Assembly: GCA_012840975.1 (NCBI GenBank)
Contig: DUVP01000010.1
Span: forward strand, 40,853 to 104,852
Source: Mogibacterium sp.
GTDB lineage: Bacteria > Bacillota > Clostridia > Peptostreptococcales > Anaerovoracaceae
DNA: 64,000 nt
Direction: 5' to 3'
Part shown: positions 1 through 8,574 of the stretch, piece after piece
Layout: each line of letters opens with the position of its first letter
How positions within the stretch are numbered: position 1 is the stretch's first letter
Translations under genes and position numbers: made by a program
Notes under the pieces: generated by a model
What the model was told of the DNA's origin: nothing
Seen by the model: only the letters and a program-made list of their open reading frames with translations
The model's database searches: none

Positions 1-20
1 TTTAAGATGAGGAAAGTGCA

Positions 21-341
21 TTGGCTCTCTATAAAAAATATCATGAAAACTCTGCATTTATATTACTTCCCTTAATTGCTCTGTATTACAAGAAGGAAGA
101 TAACAGGAAAATGAGAAATTATATCCGTAAATTAAAAAATAATAATAGTGATGTGCTTGTAGGATTGGATATATTTATGGGGGAAGATATGGATGAACAA
201 ATAGAAGAAATATTTTCTTCCGATATCTATAAGCCGTATTCAGCGGAAGAAGTCTTCCTGGCGTTGTCTCAGTCAGGTTTTTTATACATAACTATGTTCG
301 GATTTTTGAACAGATTGTATGAAGAAGTTTTGAAAAAATAA
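21..341 (+). CDS. C-terminal part of an unrecognised helical-repeat (TPR/ST7-like) protein
   Basis: The readable frame ends with TAA at 339-341 and gives about 106 residues if the TTG at 21 is the start. The first half, with a run of Leu-Pro-Leu-Ile-Ala-Leu-Tyr-Tyr followed by charged helix, resembles tetratricopeptide/ST7-type proteins I recall from Firmicutes; the rest is acidic and ends in an amphipathic helix. A stop codon (TAA) lies in the same frame at 3-5, and the codons between it and 21 read like continuing protein. So the gene either starts at this weak TTG or is a longer gene interrupted just before the window. There is no ribosome binding site visible before the TTG. Function unknown; it is separated from the next gene by 274 bases with hairpins and a promoter, so it is probably not part of that operon. 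Confidence 0.45.
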   Translation: MALYKKYHENSAFILLPLIALYYKKEDNRKMRNYIRKLKNNNSDVLVGLDIFMGEDMDEQIEEIFSSDIYKPYSAEEVFLALSQSGFLYITMFGFLNRLYEEVLKK

Positions 342-370
342 AGGCTTTTTATCTACTGGAAACACTGATG

Positions 371-425
371 TTGGGGGTTATTTAAACCCCAATAGTTTCT
401 CACTATAAATCTTATATTTATAGTG
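371..425 (+). terminator. Two adjacent hairpins after the first gene
   Basis: TTGGGG (371-376) pairs with CCCCAA (387-392). A second perfect 10-bp dyad, CACTATAAAT (401-410) with ATTTATAGTG (416-425), has a 5-base loop. Only short T stretches follow (CTTTTAAATTG), so termination of the upstream gene is plausible but not classical. Confidence 0.45.
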
Positions 426-481
426 GGGAGCTTTTAAATTGTAACAAATTTTACATACAAAATGCCTTATTTTTGTTAAAT

Positions 482-510
482 TTGATTTTTTTTCTTAAAC
501 ATGTTATATT
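482..510 (+). promoter_or_regulatory. Putative promoter of the exporter/ECF operon
   Basis: TTGATT (482-487) and TATATT (505-510) are separated by 17 bp, a good sigma-70 fit, 106 bases before the first ABC gene. The two dyads at 522-539 and 539-562 lie right at and after the expected start point. Confidence 0.55.
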
Positions 511-521
511 TTTGCCTTGAG

Positions 522-562
522 AGTTAGTCATGCCTAACTTTACATACTTTCATGTATGTAAA
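522..562 (+). promoter_or_regulatory. Two abutting dyads overlapping the transcription start: candidate operators
   Basis: AGTTAG (522-527) and CTAACT (534-539) form a dyad with a 6-base centre whose TTAG...CTAA core resembles the sites of DtxR/MntR-family metal repressors. It touches a second perfect dyad, TTTACATAC (539-547) and GTATGTAAA (554-562). The position just downstream of the -10 suits repression. Metal control is inferred from the likely metal-complex transport role of the operon, and no DtxR gene is in the window. Confidence 0.4.
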
Positions 563-615
563 TATGAGCATTGCCGCTTATTTAGAAAAAGTAAAAGGAA
601 AATGGTAATTAAAGC

Positions 616-2337
616 ATGTTAGACAAGCTGCTTTTTAAGTATATAGGGAATGCAAAAAAATATATAATCGTAAGCGTTATGCTTATGATGACAAAAGTGT
701 TGGGCAGTTTTTTTATAGCTCTGGCTATCGGTGGAATAGTTCAGGGTTTCTTTTGTTCTTCTGCCGAGACGGGAAAAAACATTTTAATCTTTTTGACGGG
801 TTTTATTTTAAGAAGCGGAGGTCTGTATTTTGTGACAAGGTATCAGACAAAAATTACAGGAGAAGTCAAGACCAACCTTAGAACCGAGATGATTAAAAAG
901 GCTATGCGAGTTGGGCCTGTTTATCTTAATTATACATCCACTGCAAAAATGCTCAACATGGGTTCAGACACCATTGAACAGCTTGAGAATTACTATGGCA
1001 GGTTTTTGCCGCAATTCTTTGGCAGCTTCGGAATGAGTTTTGTTACGTTTTTTGTGCTTTTTTTTATAAATAAAAGGGCCGCATTTTTGTTCTTTATACT
1101 GGCTCCTATAATACCTTTGTTACTAAAAGCAATTTTAGAGATGGTGGGACGTAAACAGAAAAAATACTGGGGAAGTTATTTAGATATCGGACAGCTGTTT
1201 TTAGACAGCTTACAGGGGATGACTACCTTAAAGATATTTTCCGCAGATAAAAAAAGAGCGGACGATATTCATCAAAAGTCCGAAAAATTCCGTATAGAGA
1301 CGATGAATGTTTTACGTATGCAGCTTAACTCCATTACTGTAATAGAATGGATTGCTTATGGTAGCTCTATTGCACTTTTAGCCACCGGATTGGCGTATCT
1401 TCCCTTTGAAATGCAAAATCTCACAGCGATGACAGTGTTGGTCTTTATGTCTTTAGAGGCCTTTACCCCTATGGCAACTTTGATATCAAGCTTTCATGTT
1501 GCCATGACGGGGGTAGCCGCGGGCAAAAACCTCATAGAGTTCTTCGATCTTCCCGAAAAAGATGAAAAAGATAAAAGCACGGTAGGTAGAAGTGAAAGAG
1601 GGATAGTTGTAAAAAATCTCAAATTTTCTTATCCGGGCAGCAAGCGCATGGTTTTGCAAGGTGTAAATGCAGAGTTTGCATCCGGCGGTTTTACTGCCGT
1701 TGTAGGTGCTTCAGGTTCCGGGAAGAGCACGCTGGTACGCCTTCTTACTGCACAGCTGGCTGGTGCGGACAGTGCTGTCTTCTGGAATGATATGCCATAT
1801 GAAATTTATAAAAAACAATCTATATCGGAAAATATGATACGTATCTCGCATGATGCACACGTTTTTGAAAAGACGATAAGAGAAAACATGCTAATGGGAA
1901 AGCCGGAAGCAACCGACAAAGAACTTATTAATGCACTTAAAACGGTTCGTCTTTATGATGAGGTGGAGTCGCGCGGAGGGCTCAATTTAGAGATAAAATC
2001 GGGAGGGAGCAATCTTTCGGGTGGACAAAAGCAGAGGCTTGTGCTTGCAAGAGCAATTCTTCATGATGCAAAAGTCTATGTTTTTGATGAAGTAACTTCC
2101 AACATAGATGTAGAAAGCGAGGCTATAATTTTGGAAGTGATGGAAAAAATGTCAAAGGACAGCATTGTAATTCTTGTTTCTCATCGTTTGTATGCCGGCA
2201 AAAATGCTCGCAAAATATATGTTTTAGATGAAGGAAGAATTGTTGAGAAAGGGACATTTAAAGAGTTAATCCGGCAAAACGGCATTTATAAAAAGATGTG
2301 GGAAACTCAGCAACGCTTCGAAGAGGTGTTGGCATGA
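616..2337 (+). CDS. ABC exporter half-transporter (membrane domain fused to ATPase)
   Basis: A 573-residue protein with the type-1 ABC exporter layout: about six membrane helices in residues 15-300, then a nucleotide-binding domain. Walker A GASGSGKST is at 364-372, signature LSGGQ at 467-471, Walker B VYVFDE at 487-492 and an H-loop SHR near 525. The Q-loop position reads ISHDAHVF, so the usual glutamine seems replaced by histidine. It overlaps the next gene by four bases (ATGA), and the two proteins are related but not identical, so they probably form a heterodimer of the CydDC/YbtPQ type. Companion ECF genes follow. Five-gene sets of this type are known beside siderophore loci (for example the equibactin region of Streptococcus equi), hence a likely role in import or export of a metal complex. 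The substrate cannot be read from sequence. Confidence 0.85.
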   Translation: MLDKLLFKYIGNAKKYIIVSVMLMMTKVLGSFFIALAIGGIVQGFFCSSAETGKNILIFLTGFILRSGGLYFVTRYQTKITGEVKTNLRTEMIKKAMRVGPVYLNYTSTAKMLNMGSDTIEQLENYYGRFLPQFFGSFGMSFVTFFVLFFINKRAAFLFFILAPIIPLLLKAILEMVGRKQKKYWGSYLDIGQLFLDSLQGMTTLKIFSADKKRADDIHQKSEKFRIETMNVLRMQLNSITVIEWIAYGSSIALLATGLAYLPFEMQNLTAMTVLVFMSLEAFTPMATLISSFHVAMTGVAAGKNLIEFFDLPEKDEKDKSTVGRSERGIVVKNLKFSYPGSKRMVLQGVNAEFASGGFTAVVGASGSGKSTLVRLLTAQLAGADSAVFWNDMPYEIYKKQSISENMIRISHDAHVFEKTIRENMLMGKPEATDKELINALKTVRLYDEVESRGGLNLEIKSGGSNLSGGQKQRLVLARAILHDAKVYVFDEVTSNIDVESEAIILEVMEKMSKDSIVILVSHRLYAGKNARKIYVLDEGRIVEKGTFKELIRQNGIYKKMWETQQRFEEVLA

Positions 2338-3974
2338 AGAGAAGAAGTTCATTTAAGATAATGACGGACTTAATAATCTTAGCAAAAGAAGAGCTCTCGG
2401 ATTTGATAGTTGCGGTTTTATCAGGCGTTGTTTCTTTTTTATCAACTGTCGGAATGGCGGTCTCAGGCGGAGTGTTGATTGTAAGGACAGCCGGCTTCAT
2501 AGATATTCCTTTTAGAAACATTATTTATATTATGGTAGTATTCACTTTTTTAAGAGGAATAACCAGGTATCTTGAACAGTATTTGAATCATCTTGTGGCT
2601 TTTAAAGTTCTCCGTATGCTTCGGGATAAGGTGTTTGCTGCAATTCGAAGGCTTGCACCGGCAAAAATTGAGAGCAGCAATAAAGGAGAACTTATCTCTA
2701 TGATAACAGCCGACATAGAGCTTATTGAAGTATTTTATGCTCATACAATATCCCCTATATGTATAGCTCTTATATGCGGGAGCATATATTTAATTTTAAT
2801 AGCATACTTTTCACCGTATATAGCTATTGTGGTGCTTATTTCTTATCTCATCATGGGAGTTTTGCTTCCGATAGCATTTTCGAAATGGGCATCCGGTACA
2901 GGATATGCTTTGCGCTTAGAGATAGGTGGCTTGAATAATGTCTTTTTGGATATTTTACGCGGAATTATAGAAATAATGCAGTTTAGTTATCGCGATAAAG
3001 CGGTGTGCCTTGTAGAAAAAACAAATAAAGCATTGGTATCCGGGCAAGCTAAGTTGATTGAGCAACTCGCTTTGTTGCTTGGTATAGAGGATGCTATTGC
3101 AGTCATAACAACGGGAGCTTCGCTTTTGGTAGGGATATCAACAGGTGTGTCTTGGTACATTTTGCTTCCTGTTTTACTCGGGATATTTTTCAGCTTTCCC
3201 GCAATAGCCAATGTTGCTTCGCTGGGCAACGGTCTGTCTCAATCCCTTGCTTGCGGTGAAAGAGTTCTTAATCTTCTAGATGAAGAACCTGTTGCTGATG
3301 AAATAAAAGACGGTGTTAACTTAAATTTGGAGGAACTGACGAATCCGATAATTGAAGTCCGGAACCTCTCATTTTCATATAACATTGAACCGGTTTTAGT
3401 CAATTTCAATTTGGAGGTTTCATCGGGGGAGGTTTTGGGTATTAGAGGAGAAAGCGGTTGCGGTAAGTCGACTTTACTCAAACTTATTATGCGTTTTTGG
3501 AGTGCCGACAAAGGTGAAATTTTTATATGCGATCAACCGATCGAAAAGATAAACACAGATTCCTTATGGAAAAACATTTCATACATGACACAAAACAGTG
3601 AGTTTTTTGAAGGTACTATAAGAGACAATCTACTTATTGCAAAACCCGATGCAACTGACGAGGAGTTAAAAACGGCTTTAGAGAAGGCGTCTATTTTAGA
3701 GTTCGTGACGAGTTTGGAGCACGGCTTGGACACAACGCTTACAGAGTTAGGAGATAACTTCTCGGCAGGCGAGAGGCAACGTTTCGGTCTTGCAAGGTGT
3801 TTTTTGGAAGATACTAAAATACTCCTTTTGGATGAACCTACAAGCAATCTTGATGCCTTAAACGAAAATATTATCCTGCATGCTTTAAAGAACAACCGGG
3901 AAGGAAAAACGATAATTATGGTAAGCCACAGAGCAAGCAGTCTTAAAATTTGTAATCGAATAATTCAAATGTAA
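2334..3974 (+). CDS. ABC exporter half-transporter, second half of the pair
   Basis: I place the start at ATG 2334, overlapping the stop of the upstream gene as ATGA; an upstream in-frame extension to 2298 would run through the coding end of the previous gene. This gives 546 residues: membrane domain to about 310, then an ATPase domain with Walker A GESGCGKST (372-380), signature FSAGE (476-480), Walker B ILLLDE (496-501) and SHR near the C-terminus. Unlike its partner it keeps the Q-loop glutamine (MTQNSEFF). Translational coupling by overlap supports a heterodimer with the preceding gene product. Confidence 0.85.
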   Translation: MKRRSSFKIMTDLIILAKEELSDLIVAVLSGVVSFLSTVGMAVSGGVLIVRTAGFIDIPFRNIIYIMVVFTFLRGITRYLEQYLNHLVAFKVLRMLRDKVFAAIRRLAPAKIESSNKGELISMITADIELIEVFYAHTISPICIALICGSIYLILIAYFSPYIAIVVLISYLIMGVLLPIAFSKWASGTGYALRLEIGGLNNVFLDILRGIIEIMQFSYRDKAVCLVEKTNKALVSGQAKLIEQLALLLGIEDAIAVITTGASLLVGISTGVSWYILLPVLLGIFFSFPAIANVASLGNGLSQSLACGERVLNLLDEEPVADEIKDGVNLNLEELTNPIIEVRNLSFSYNIEPVLVNFNLEVSSGEVLGIRGESGCGKSTLLKLIMRFWSADKGEIFICDQPIEKINTDSLWKNISYMTQNSEFFEGTIRDNLLIAKPDATDEELKTALEKASILEFVTSLEHGLDTTLTELGDNFSAGERQRFGLARCFLEDTKILLLDEPTSNLDALNENIILHALKNNREGKTIIMVSHRASSLKICNRIIQM

Positions 3975-3997
3975 GAAACTTAGGGGAGGCACAGAAA

Positions 3998-4549
3998 ATG
4001 AAAAAAATAAAATTTGAAAAGTTTACGATTAAAGACATCGTTTTTTTGGCTGTAATAACGGCCGTAACCCTACTTGCTTCTGGTCCTGTTGCACCTTTAG
4101 TTATGACTGTAACAAAGTTGGGTACGCAGGCATTTGCTATGGCTCTCCCGTTTTCAATATTTACATCTGTCGGCTTACGTAAAGTAAAAAAAGCGGGTTC
4201 GCTTACAATAATAGGATTGTTTTCGGGACTTTTCTTATTACTTATGGCACCTGTTATGTTTTTTAATCAGTTTGTTGCAACACTTCTTTCAGAAGGGCTT
4301 GCTTTAATGCTTTTTAAAACTTATAAAGATAAAATAACCGTTCTTTTCAGTTCGGGACTCTTTTCTTTTTTTACTATACCGACAACCGTAGCAGTCAACA
4401 TTTTATTAAAAGACAGTTCTCTTTCACAGCAAATAGGAAATCCTATAACGTTTGTCCTGCTTGTTCTGGGTACGACAGTACTTGGATTTTTGGGTGCGAC
4501 AATCGGAAACAAGATTGCTGATGAGCTTCAAAAAGCGGGGAAGTTATAG
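3998..4549 (+). CDS. ECF transporter substrate-binding (S) subunit, Trep_Strep/MptD type
   Basis: A 183-residue hydrophobic protein with five to six predicted membrane helices and a short basic N-terminus (KKIKFEKFTIKDIV) ahead of the first helix. It fits the Trep_Strep family of ECF S components, annotated in databases as MptD-like. The start ATG follows GGGGAGG at 3983-3989. It lies between the exporter pair and the T subunit, 24 bases after the former and 8 before the latter, so it should recruit the same energising module. Ligand unknown; siderophore-like or other metal complex is an inference from gene context only. Confidence 0.75.
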   Translation: MKKIKFEKFTIKDIVFLAVITAVTLLASGPVAPLVMTVTKLGTQAFAMALPFSIFTSVGLRKVKKAGSLTIIGLFSGLFLLLMAPVMFFNQFVATLLSEGLALMLFKTYKDKITVLFSSGLFSFFTIPTTVAVNILLKDSSLSQQIGNPITFVLLVLGTTVLGFLGATIGNKIADELQKAGKL

Positions 4550-4557
4550 GTCAGATT

Positions 4558-5238
4558 ATGCATAGAACCGAAAAAAACTTACATCCCATACTGTCATTGG
4601 TATTCAGCCTGTTTCTTTTTGTTTCAGGGCTTTTGTTTGTCAAGGAAAAATGGTTTTTGATTTACATATTGACATTTCTGATTATCCTTTTAATCTTTCG
4701 ATTCGGAGGGACAATTTTAAAGATAATGCCGCTGATTTTAATATTTGGTTCGCTTATGGCTCTTATTACAACCATAAACGGCAGTCGATGGGATGTTTTG
4801 TATTCTTTTTATCGTGTTTTCGCCCTTGTGCCGGCAATTACGCTAAGTATGAGCATAAAACCTGTTCATCTTGTCCGTTCCTTCAATCAGATTAAAGTTC
4901 CCCACTGGATAAGCTTAGGGTTTTTAATAGTTATCCGCTTTGTACGGATTTTTCTCGATGAAATCCGACAAATAAGGCAGGCAATCATTTTAAGAGGAAT
5001 TCGTTTTACAGAAACACCTGTTTTATGGGGAAGAGCATTTTTTATACCTCTTATCATAAGAGTACTCAGTATTTCCGAGAACCTTGCCGTTTCGCTTGAA
5101 ACCAGAGCTTTTTCTACAGAGGTTGAAGGCACCGCGTATGAGACAATAACATTTGAAAAGAGAAATTATATTTTTGCAATTATGTCTTCGACCTGCTTGG
5201 CGGTATATATATATTTATTTATAGGAGGAGAGTTATAG
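4558..5238 (+). CDS. ECF transporter transmembrane (T) subunit, CbiQ/EcfT family
   Basis: A 226-residue membrane protein. It has hydrophobic helices in the N-terminal half, a cytoplasmic stretch with the coupling-helix-like motif ILRGIRF near residues 140-150, and a final membrane helix at about 205-220. This is the usual shape of CbiQ/EcfT proteins, which connect the ATPases to the S subunit. The stop is followed directly by the ATG of the double ATPase gene, so the two are tightly coupled. Confidence 0.8.
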   Translation: MHRTEKNLHPILSLVFSLFLFVSGLLFVKEKWFLIYILTFLIILLIFRFGGTILKIMPLILIFGSLMALITTINGSRWDVLYSFYRVFALVPAITLSMSIKPVHLVRSFNQIKVPHWISLGFLIVIRFVRIFLDEIRQIRQAIILRGIRFTETPVLWGRAFFIPLIIRVLSISENLAVSLETRAFSTEVEGTAYETITFEKRNYIFAIMSSTCLAVYIYLFIGGEL

Positions 5239-6645
5239 ATGAGCATATCGGTAGAAGTTAAAAATCTATCTTTATCCTATGATTTTACGGAAGGAATACC
5301 CGCCAATAAGAGAATGTGGGTTTTTAAAGATCTGAATTTTCAAATAAAGAAGGGGGAGTTTGTTCTGCTTACAGGATTCTCCGGCTGCGGAAAATCGTCC
5401 CTGATAAATATGATGAATGGAGTTATTCCGAACTTAAAAAACGCATATACGGAAGGCAGTATTTATATCAACGGTCAAAAGGTTGAAAACACTACGGTTC
5501 GAGAACGTGCCAAGCATATCGGCAGTGTCTTTCAAAACCCCAGAGAACAGATAATATTTGACGAGATTTTAGACGAAATCGTCTTTCCTATGGAAAACTT
5601 GGGTATAGATCCTCGAAAAATGCGAGAAAGTCTTAAAAGACTTTTAGAAATGACAGGCTTGCGTGCCGATGCCAAGACGGCAATTCTCTCCGGTGGAGAA
5701 AAACAAAAACTAATGACAGCATGCACCTTGGGAATGGGACAAAAAGTGCTAATTTTGGATGAACCGCTTGCGAATATGGATACTCGCTCAAGTGAAGAAC
5801 TTCTTAAGCTGCTAAAGAGATTATCCGAAGAGAAAGAATATATTGTAATTTTGGCTGAACACCGTCAGGAAAAGGTATTGCCATATGTCGACAGAGTGTT
5901 TTCATTTGTAAAAAGCACCCAAAAGAATGTGCTTATAGATATTGAAATATGGAAGGATACAGATACTTACCGTAAAAGAAACTTTACAGGTTCGCTGAAA
6001 AATGTTTTTAAACCGGTGAACCATTTAAAGGAAAATAACGAAGTTCTCTTCAGTATAAAAAATATGGACTATAAAATAGGAGAGCGTATGCTTTTTAAAG
6101 ATTTTTCCTGGGAAATTAAGAGAGGGGAAGAATGGGTTGTTTTAGGTGAAAACGGGTGCGGGAAGACAACTTTATTCAAATTATTGAATGATTTTGAAAA
6201 GCCGACGTCCGGGAGCATTTCATCTTTTTACAGCAAAAAAGAGAAGAGAAAAAAAGTAGGGTATGTTTTGCAGAACCCCGATTATCAGCTTTTTATGCCG
6301 AGAGTCAAAGATGAACTCTATTTGAACGTAAAGTCAAAAGATTTTGTGTATGAACTCATAAGAGTTTTTATGCTTGAGGATATGTTGGATAGGCATCCTT
6401 TAAGCTTAAGTGAGGGGCAGAAGAGAAAATTGGGATTTGCATGTATTATTTCGAACGAACCCGAGGTCCTTTTTTTGGATGAACCCACGGTTGGGCTGGA
6501 TATGGAGTGTATTAAACAGCTTTTTGAGGCACTTTCTTTACTAAGAATCAGGTCGCGGAAGGAACTTACCGTAATCAGCATTAGTCACGATAAAAGAGTA
6601 ATCCCGTATTTGGGAAATAGGATTTTAACACTGCCGCAAGACTGA
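5239..6645 (+). CDS. ECF transporter ATPase, two ABC domains fused in one chain
   Basis: A 468-residue protein with two complete ABC ATPase domains. The first has Walker A GFSGCGKSS (46-54), signature LSGGE (150-154) and Walker B LILDEP (171-176). The second has Walker A GENGCGKTT (303-311), signature LSEGQ (390-394) and Walker B VLFLDE (410-415). Canonical ECF modules use separate EcfA1 and EcfA2; here both are on one polypeptide, as in the YkoD-type subgroup. It is the last gene of the operon; no clear terminator follows before the hydrolase gene. Confidence 0.87.
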   Translation: MSISVEVKNLSLSYDFTEGIPANKRMWVFKDLNFQIKKGEFVLLTGFSGCGKSSLINMMNGVIPNLKNAYTEGSIYINGQKVENTTVRERAKHIGSVFQNPREQIIFDEILDEIVFPMENLGIDPRKMRESLKRLLEMTGLRADAKTAILSGGEKQKLMTACTLGMGQKVLILDEPLANMDTRSSEELLKLLKRLSEEKEYIVILAEHRQEKVLPYVDRVFSFVKSTQKNVLIDIEIWKDTDTYRKRNFTGSLKNVFKPVNHLKENNEVLFSIKNMDYKIGERMLFKDFSWEIKRGEEWVVLGENGCGKTTLFKLLNDFEKPTSGSISSFYSKKEKRKKVGYVLQNPDYQLFMPRVKDELYLNVKSKDFVYELIRVFMLEDMLDRHPLSLSEGQKRKLGFACIISNEPEVLFLDEPTVGLDMECIKQLFEALSLLRIRSRKELTVISISHDKRVIPYLGNRILTLPQD

Positions 6646-6720
6646 CGGATTAATAGAACTTTGTAAGGGTTTAAATAGGAATTCTCGAAGAGTACAGGAA
6701 ATAAATGGAGCTTGTGGAAT

Positions 6721-7629
6721 ATGAGAAAGTCTTTTAAATATAAAACTCTGCTTGGTATATGCAGACTTTTCAGAACACAAAGGATTATGGAACTTCCGCC
6801 GAAAAAGATACAAAAGCTTTTTGGGAAATCATTTAACGGAGTAATCATACCAAAGATGGATTCTGATTTGATTGATATAGATGAAGATATAATTCATGGA
6901 TCTACCTGCTTGTGGTATCATCAAAAAAAGAGTAATGATCGAGTTTGTATATACCTCGTGGGTGGAGGGATGCTGAATTATCCAAAGCCGAAAGTGGCAA
7001 AAGAGGTAATGATTCTTGCTGAAAAAACAGGTGTAGATTTTGTGCTTCCTTACTATCCGTTAGTTTATACGGGTAATACCTTGCCGGATGTATACAAGAT
7101 GGTTTATGCTTTGTATCAACAAATATTGAATAAGTATTCTCCGGAAAATATTTATTTTCTTGGAAGCTCAAGTGGTGCAAATCTTGCACTGGGATTTATA
7201 TCTTATATCAATGACAGGGGAGAAGGATTACCTATGCCTGGGAAAGTATACGCCGGCTCTCCGGGTTCCCTGCTTGTTAGCGAAGAAGAAAAGAAAAAAG
7301 CGTCAAGTCTTGATAAAACAGATGTAATTATGAGTCAGAAGGCCACACTTTCCGTATGGGAAGGAATGACCGGTGGGAAAAAAGTTCCGCAGTATATGGA
7401 ATCATTGCAACTTGGAGATTATACCGGATTACAGGATGTCTACTTAAGTTTTGGCGGAGAAGAAGTATTTGCTGCGGCAGCAGATTCCATTAAAGCAAGG
7501 CTTGAACAGTTTGGTGTACATGTAACAATGGAAGTGGCTCCGGGAATGTATCATTGCTACTCCACTATTCCGTTAGTAAAAGATGCAATGCCCGGTTACC
7601 ATAGGATGCTTGAATATATAAAAGGATAA
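6721..7629 (+). CDS. Alpha/beta hydrolase of the hormone-sensitive-lipase-like family
   Basis: I take ATG 6721 as the start because GGAG at 6707-6710 sits 10 bases upstream; the TTG at 6712 would be too close. The product has 302 residues. An oxyanion-hole GGG lies at 81-83 within LVGGGML (the usual HGGG lacks its His). The nucleophile elbow GSSSG is at 148-152 with Ser150, and a likely catalytic His is in GMYHCY near 280. An acidic residue in FGGEEVF near 245 may complete the triad. No signal peptide, so a cytoplasmic esterase, lipase or deacetylase is likely; substrate unknown. It stands alone between the transport operon and a regulator gene. Confidence 0.75.
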   Translation: MRKSFKYKTLLGICRLFRTQRIMELPPKKIQKLFGKSFNGVIIPKMDSDLIDIDEDIIHGSTCLWYHQKKSNDRVCIYLVGGGMLNYPKPKVAKEVMILAEKTGVDFVLPYYPLVYTGNTLPDVYKMVYALYQQILNKYSPENIYFLGSSSGANLALGFISYINDRGEGLPMPGKVYAGSPGSLLVSEEEKKKASSLDKTDVIMSQKATLSVWEGMTGGKKVPQYMESLQLGDYTGLQDVYLSFGGEEVFAAAADSIKARLEQFGVHVTMEVAPGMYHCYSTIPLVKDAMPGYHRMLEYIKG

Positions 7630-7677
7630 TAAATCTCGGTAACTTCTCACTATCAATTTGAAACAAAAAGCATATAA

Positions 7678-7812
7678 TCATCTCAGTATTTCAAGATAGA
7701 GAAGAGTCCGGGAGAATTCAGACATTCACAGAACCTGATAGGCGGACACGGTTCAACAATAATAACAGCAGGAATTGCACTTTTTTATATCAAGAGTATT
7801 TGGAAATATTAA
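7678..7812 (+). other. 305-base spacer with a short open stretch that may be a gene remnant
   Basis: The spacer 7630-7934 holds no normal gene. An open frame between stops at 7675 and 7810 has no start codon. Its last third reads like one hydrophobic helix (STIITAGIALFYIKSIW) preceded by a Gly-His-rich turn, as in the C-terminus of a membrane protein. It could be the decayed end of a lost gene or chance. The rest of the spacer is the repeat cluster described separately. Confidence 0.2.
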
Positions 7813-7838
7813 AGAACGGTACATAGTTAGGTGTTTTT

Positions 7839-7901
7839 TTGATGTCACGGTAAGTAACGCTGCTGTTACGGTAAATGTATGGTACAGATGCTACCGGTAG
7901 C
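7839..7901 (+). promoter_or_regulatory. Repeat cluster upstream of the XRE regulator gene, candidate operator region
   Basis: ACGGTAA occurs at 7847-7853 and again at 7868-7874, exactly 21 bp (two helical turns) apart. Between and overlapping them GTAAC (7854-7858) and GTTAC (7865-7869) form a dyad. A perfect 12-bp palindrome GCTACCGGTAGC lies at 7890-7901, 33 bases before the regulator start. This looks like a binding region, possibly autoregulatory; which protein binds is not shown. Confidence 0.45.
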
Positions 7902-7934
7902 GTAAGGTGAAATCAAAAAAAGGAGGTCACTATC

Positions 7935-8525
7935 ATGACATTTGGAGAAAAATTACAGGATTCAAGAAAGAAAGCGGGGCTGTCCCAAGAACAACTCGCA
8001 GAGAAATTATCAGTATCCCGCAGTGCTGTGGCAAAGTGGGAGAACGACAATGGTATGCCGGACATCGATAATTTTAAGGCAATTGCACAATTGCTTGATG
8101 TAAGTATCGATTATCTGTTGGCGAACGGAAGTACGCTCGAGTTTGAGGTGATGCGCGAACCGATTGATATCAACTCATTTGAGAAATCGAAGCGTAATTT
8201 CAGACACGATACGGTAGTGGTATCAAAATTTCCGGATGCTGATTCAATTATTCCTTTATGGCGCGAAAAAAAGCTCAGTAAATGGGAAACGGCATACGAG
8301 TGGATAATCGGTCCTTTCTTCGGTATGTTTGACACTATGGACAAGATTCATGATAATAGTTACTATTATCTGGTGGAACAGAAAGACCAGCAGTATCTGG
8401 TCAATGTGAGCAATGAGTTTGTCACGACATCAAAGCTGACCAGACGAATCAATGAAAAGAAATTTATTATAGGAAAGTACAAGTTTAAACGGCTGGATCC
8501 TCAGGACCTGGGGAAAAAAGCATAA
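7935..8525 (+). CDS. XRE-family DNA-binding regulator with a C-terminal domain of unknown function
   Basis: A 196-residue protein. Residues 4-60 are a clear Cro/C1-type helix-turn-helix with the pattern LSQEQLAEKLSVSRSAVAKW, and IDYLL at 54-58 closes the fold. The remaining ~130 residues are not a known ligand domain to me; they are mixed alpha/beta, rich in aromatic residues, and end in a basic segment. An excellent ribosome binding site (AAGGAGG) precedes the ATG. The gene is followed by a strong terminator, so it is monocistronic. The operator-like repeats just upstream suggest autoregulation; the nearby hydrolases are possible targets only by proximity. Confidence 0.75.
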   Translation: MTFGEKLQDSRKKAGLSQEQLAEKLSVSRSAVAKWENDNGMPDIDNFKAIAQLLDVSIDYLLANGSTLEFEVMREPIDINSFEKSKRNFRHDTVVVSKFPDADSIIPLWREKKLSKWETAYEWIIGPFFGMFDTMDKIHDNSYYYLVEQKDQQYLVNVSNEFVTTSKLTRRINEKKFIIGKYKFKRLDPQDLGKKA

Positions 8526-8546
8526 GAAAAGGCTCAAAAACGAACG

Positions 8547-8574
8547 AAAAAGCGGTCTGAAACGACCGTTTTTT
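8547..8574 (+). terminator. Rho-independent terminator of the XRE gene
   Basis: CGGTC (8553-8557) pairs with GACCG (8564-8568). The stem is extended by A-tract/T-tract pairing, and a run of T follows at 8569-8574. Confidence 0.8.
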
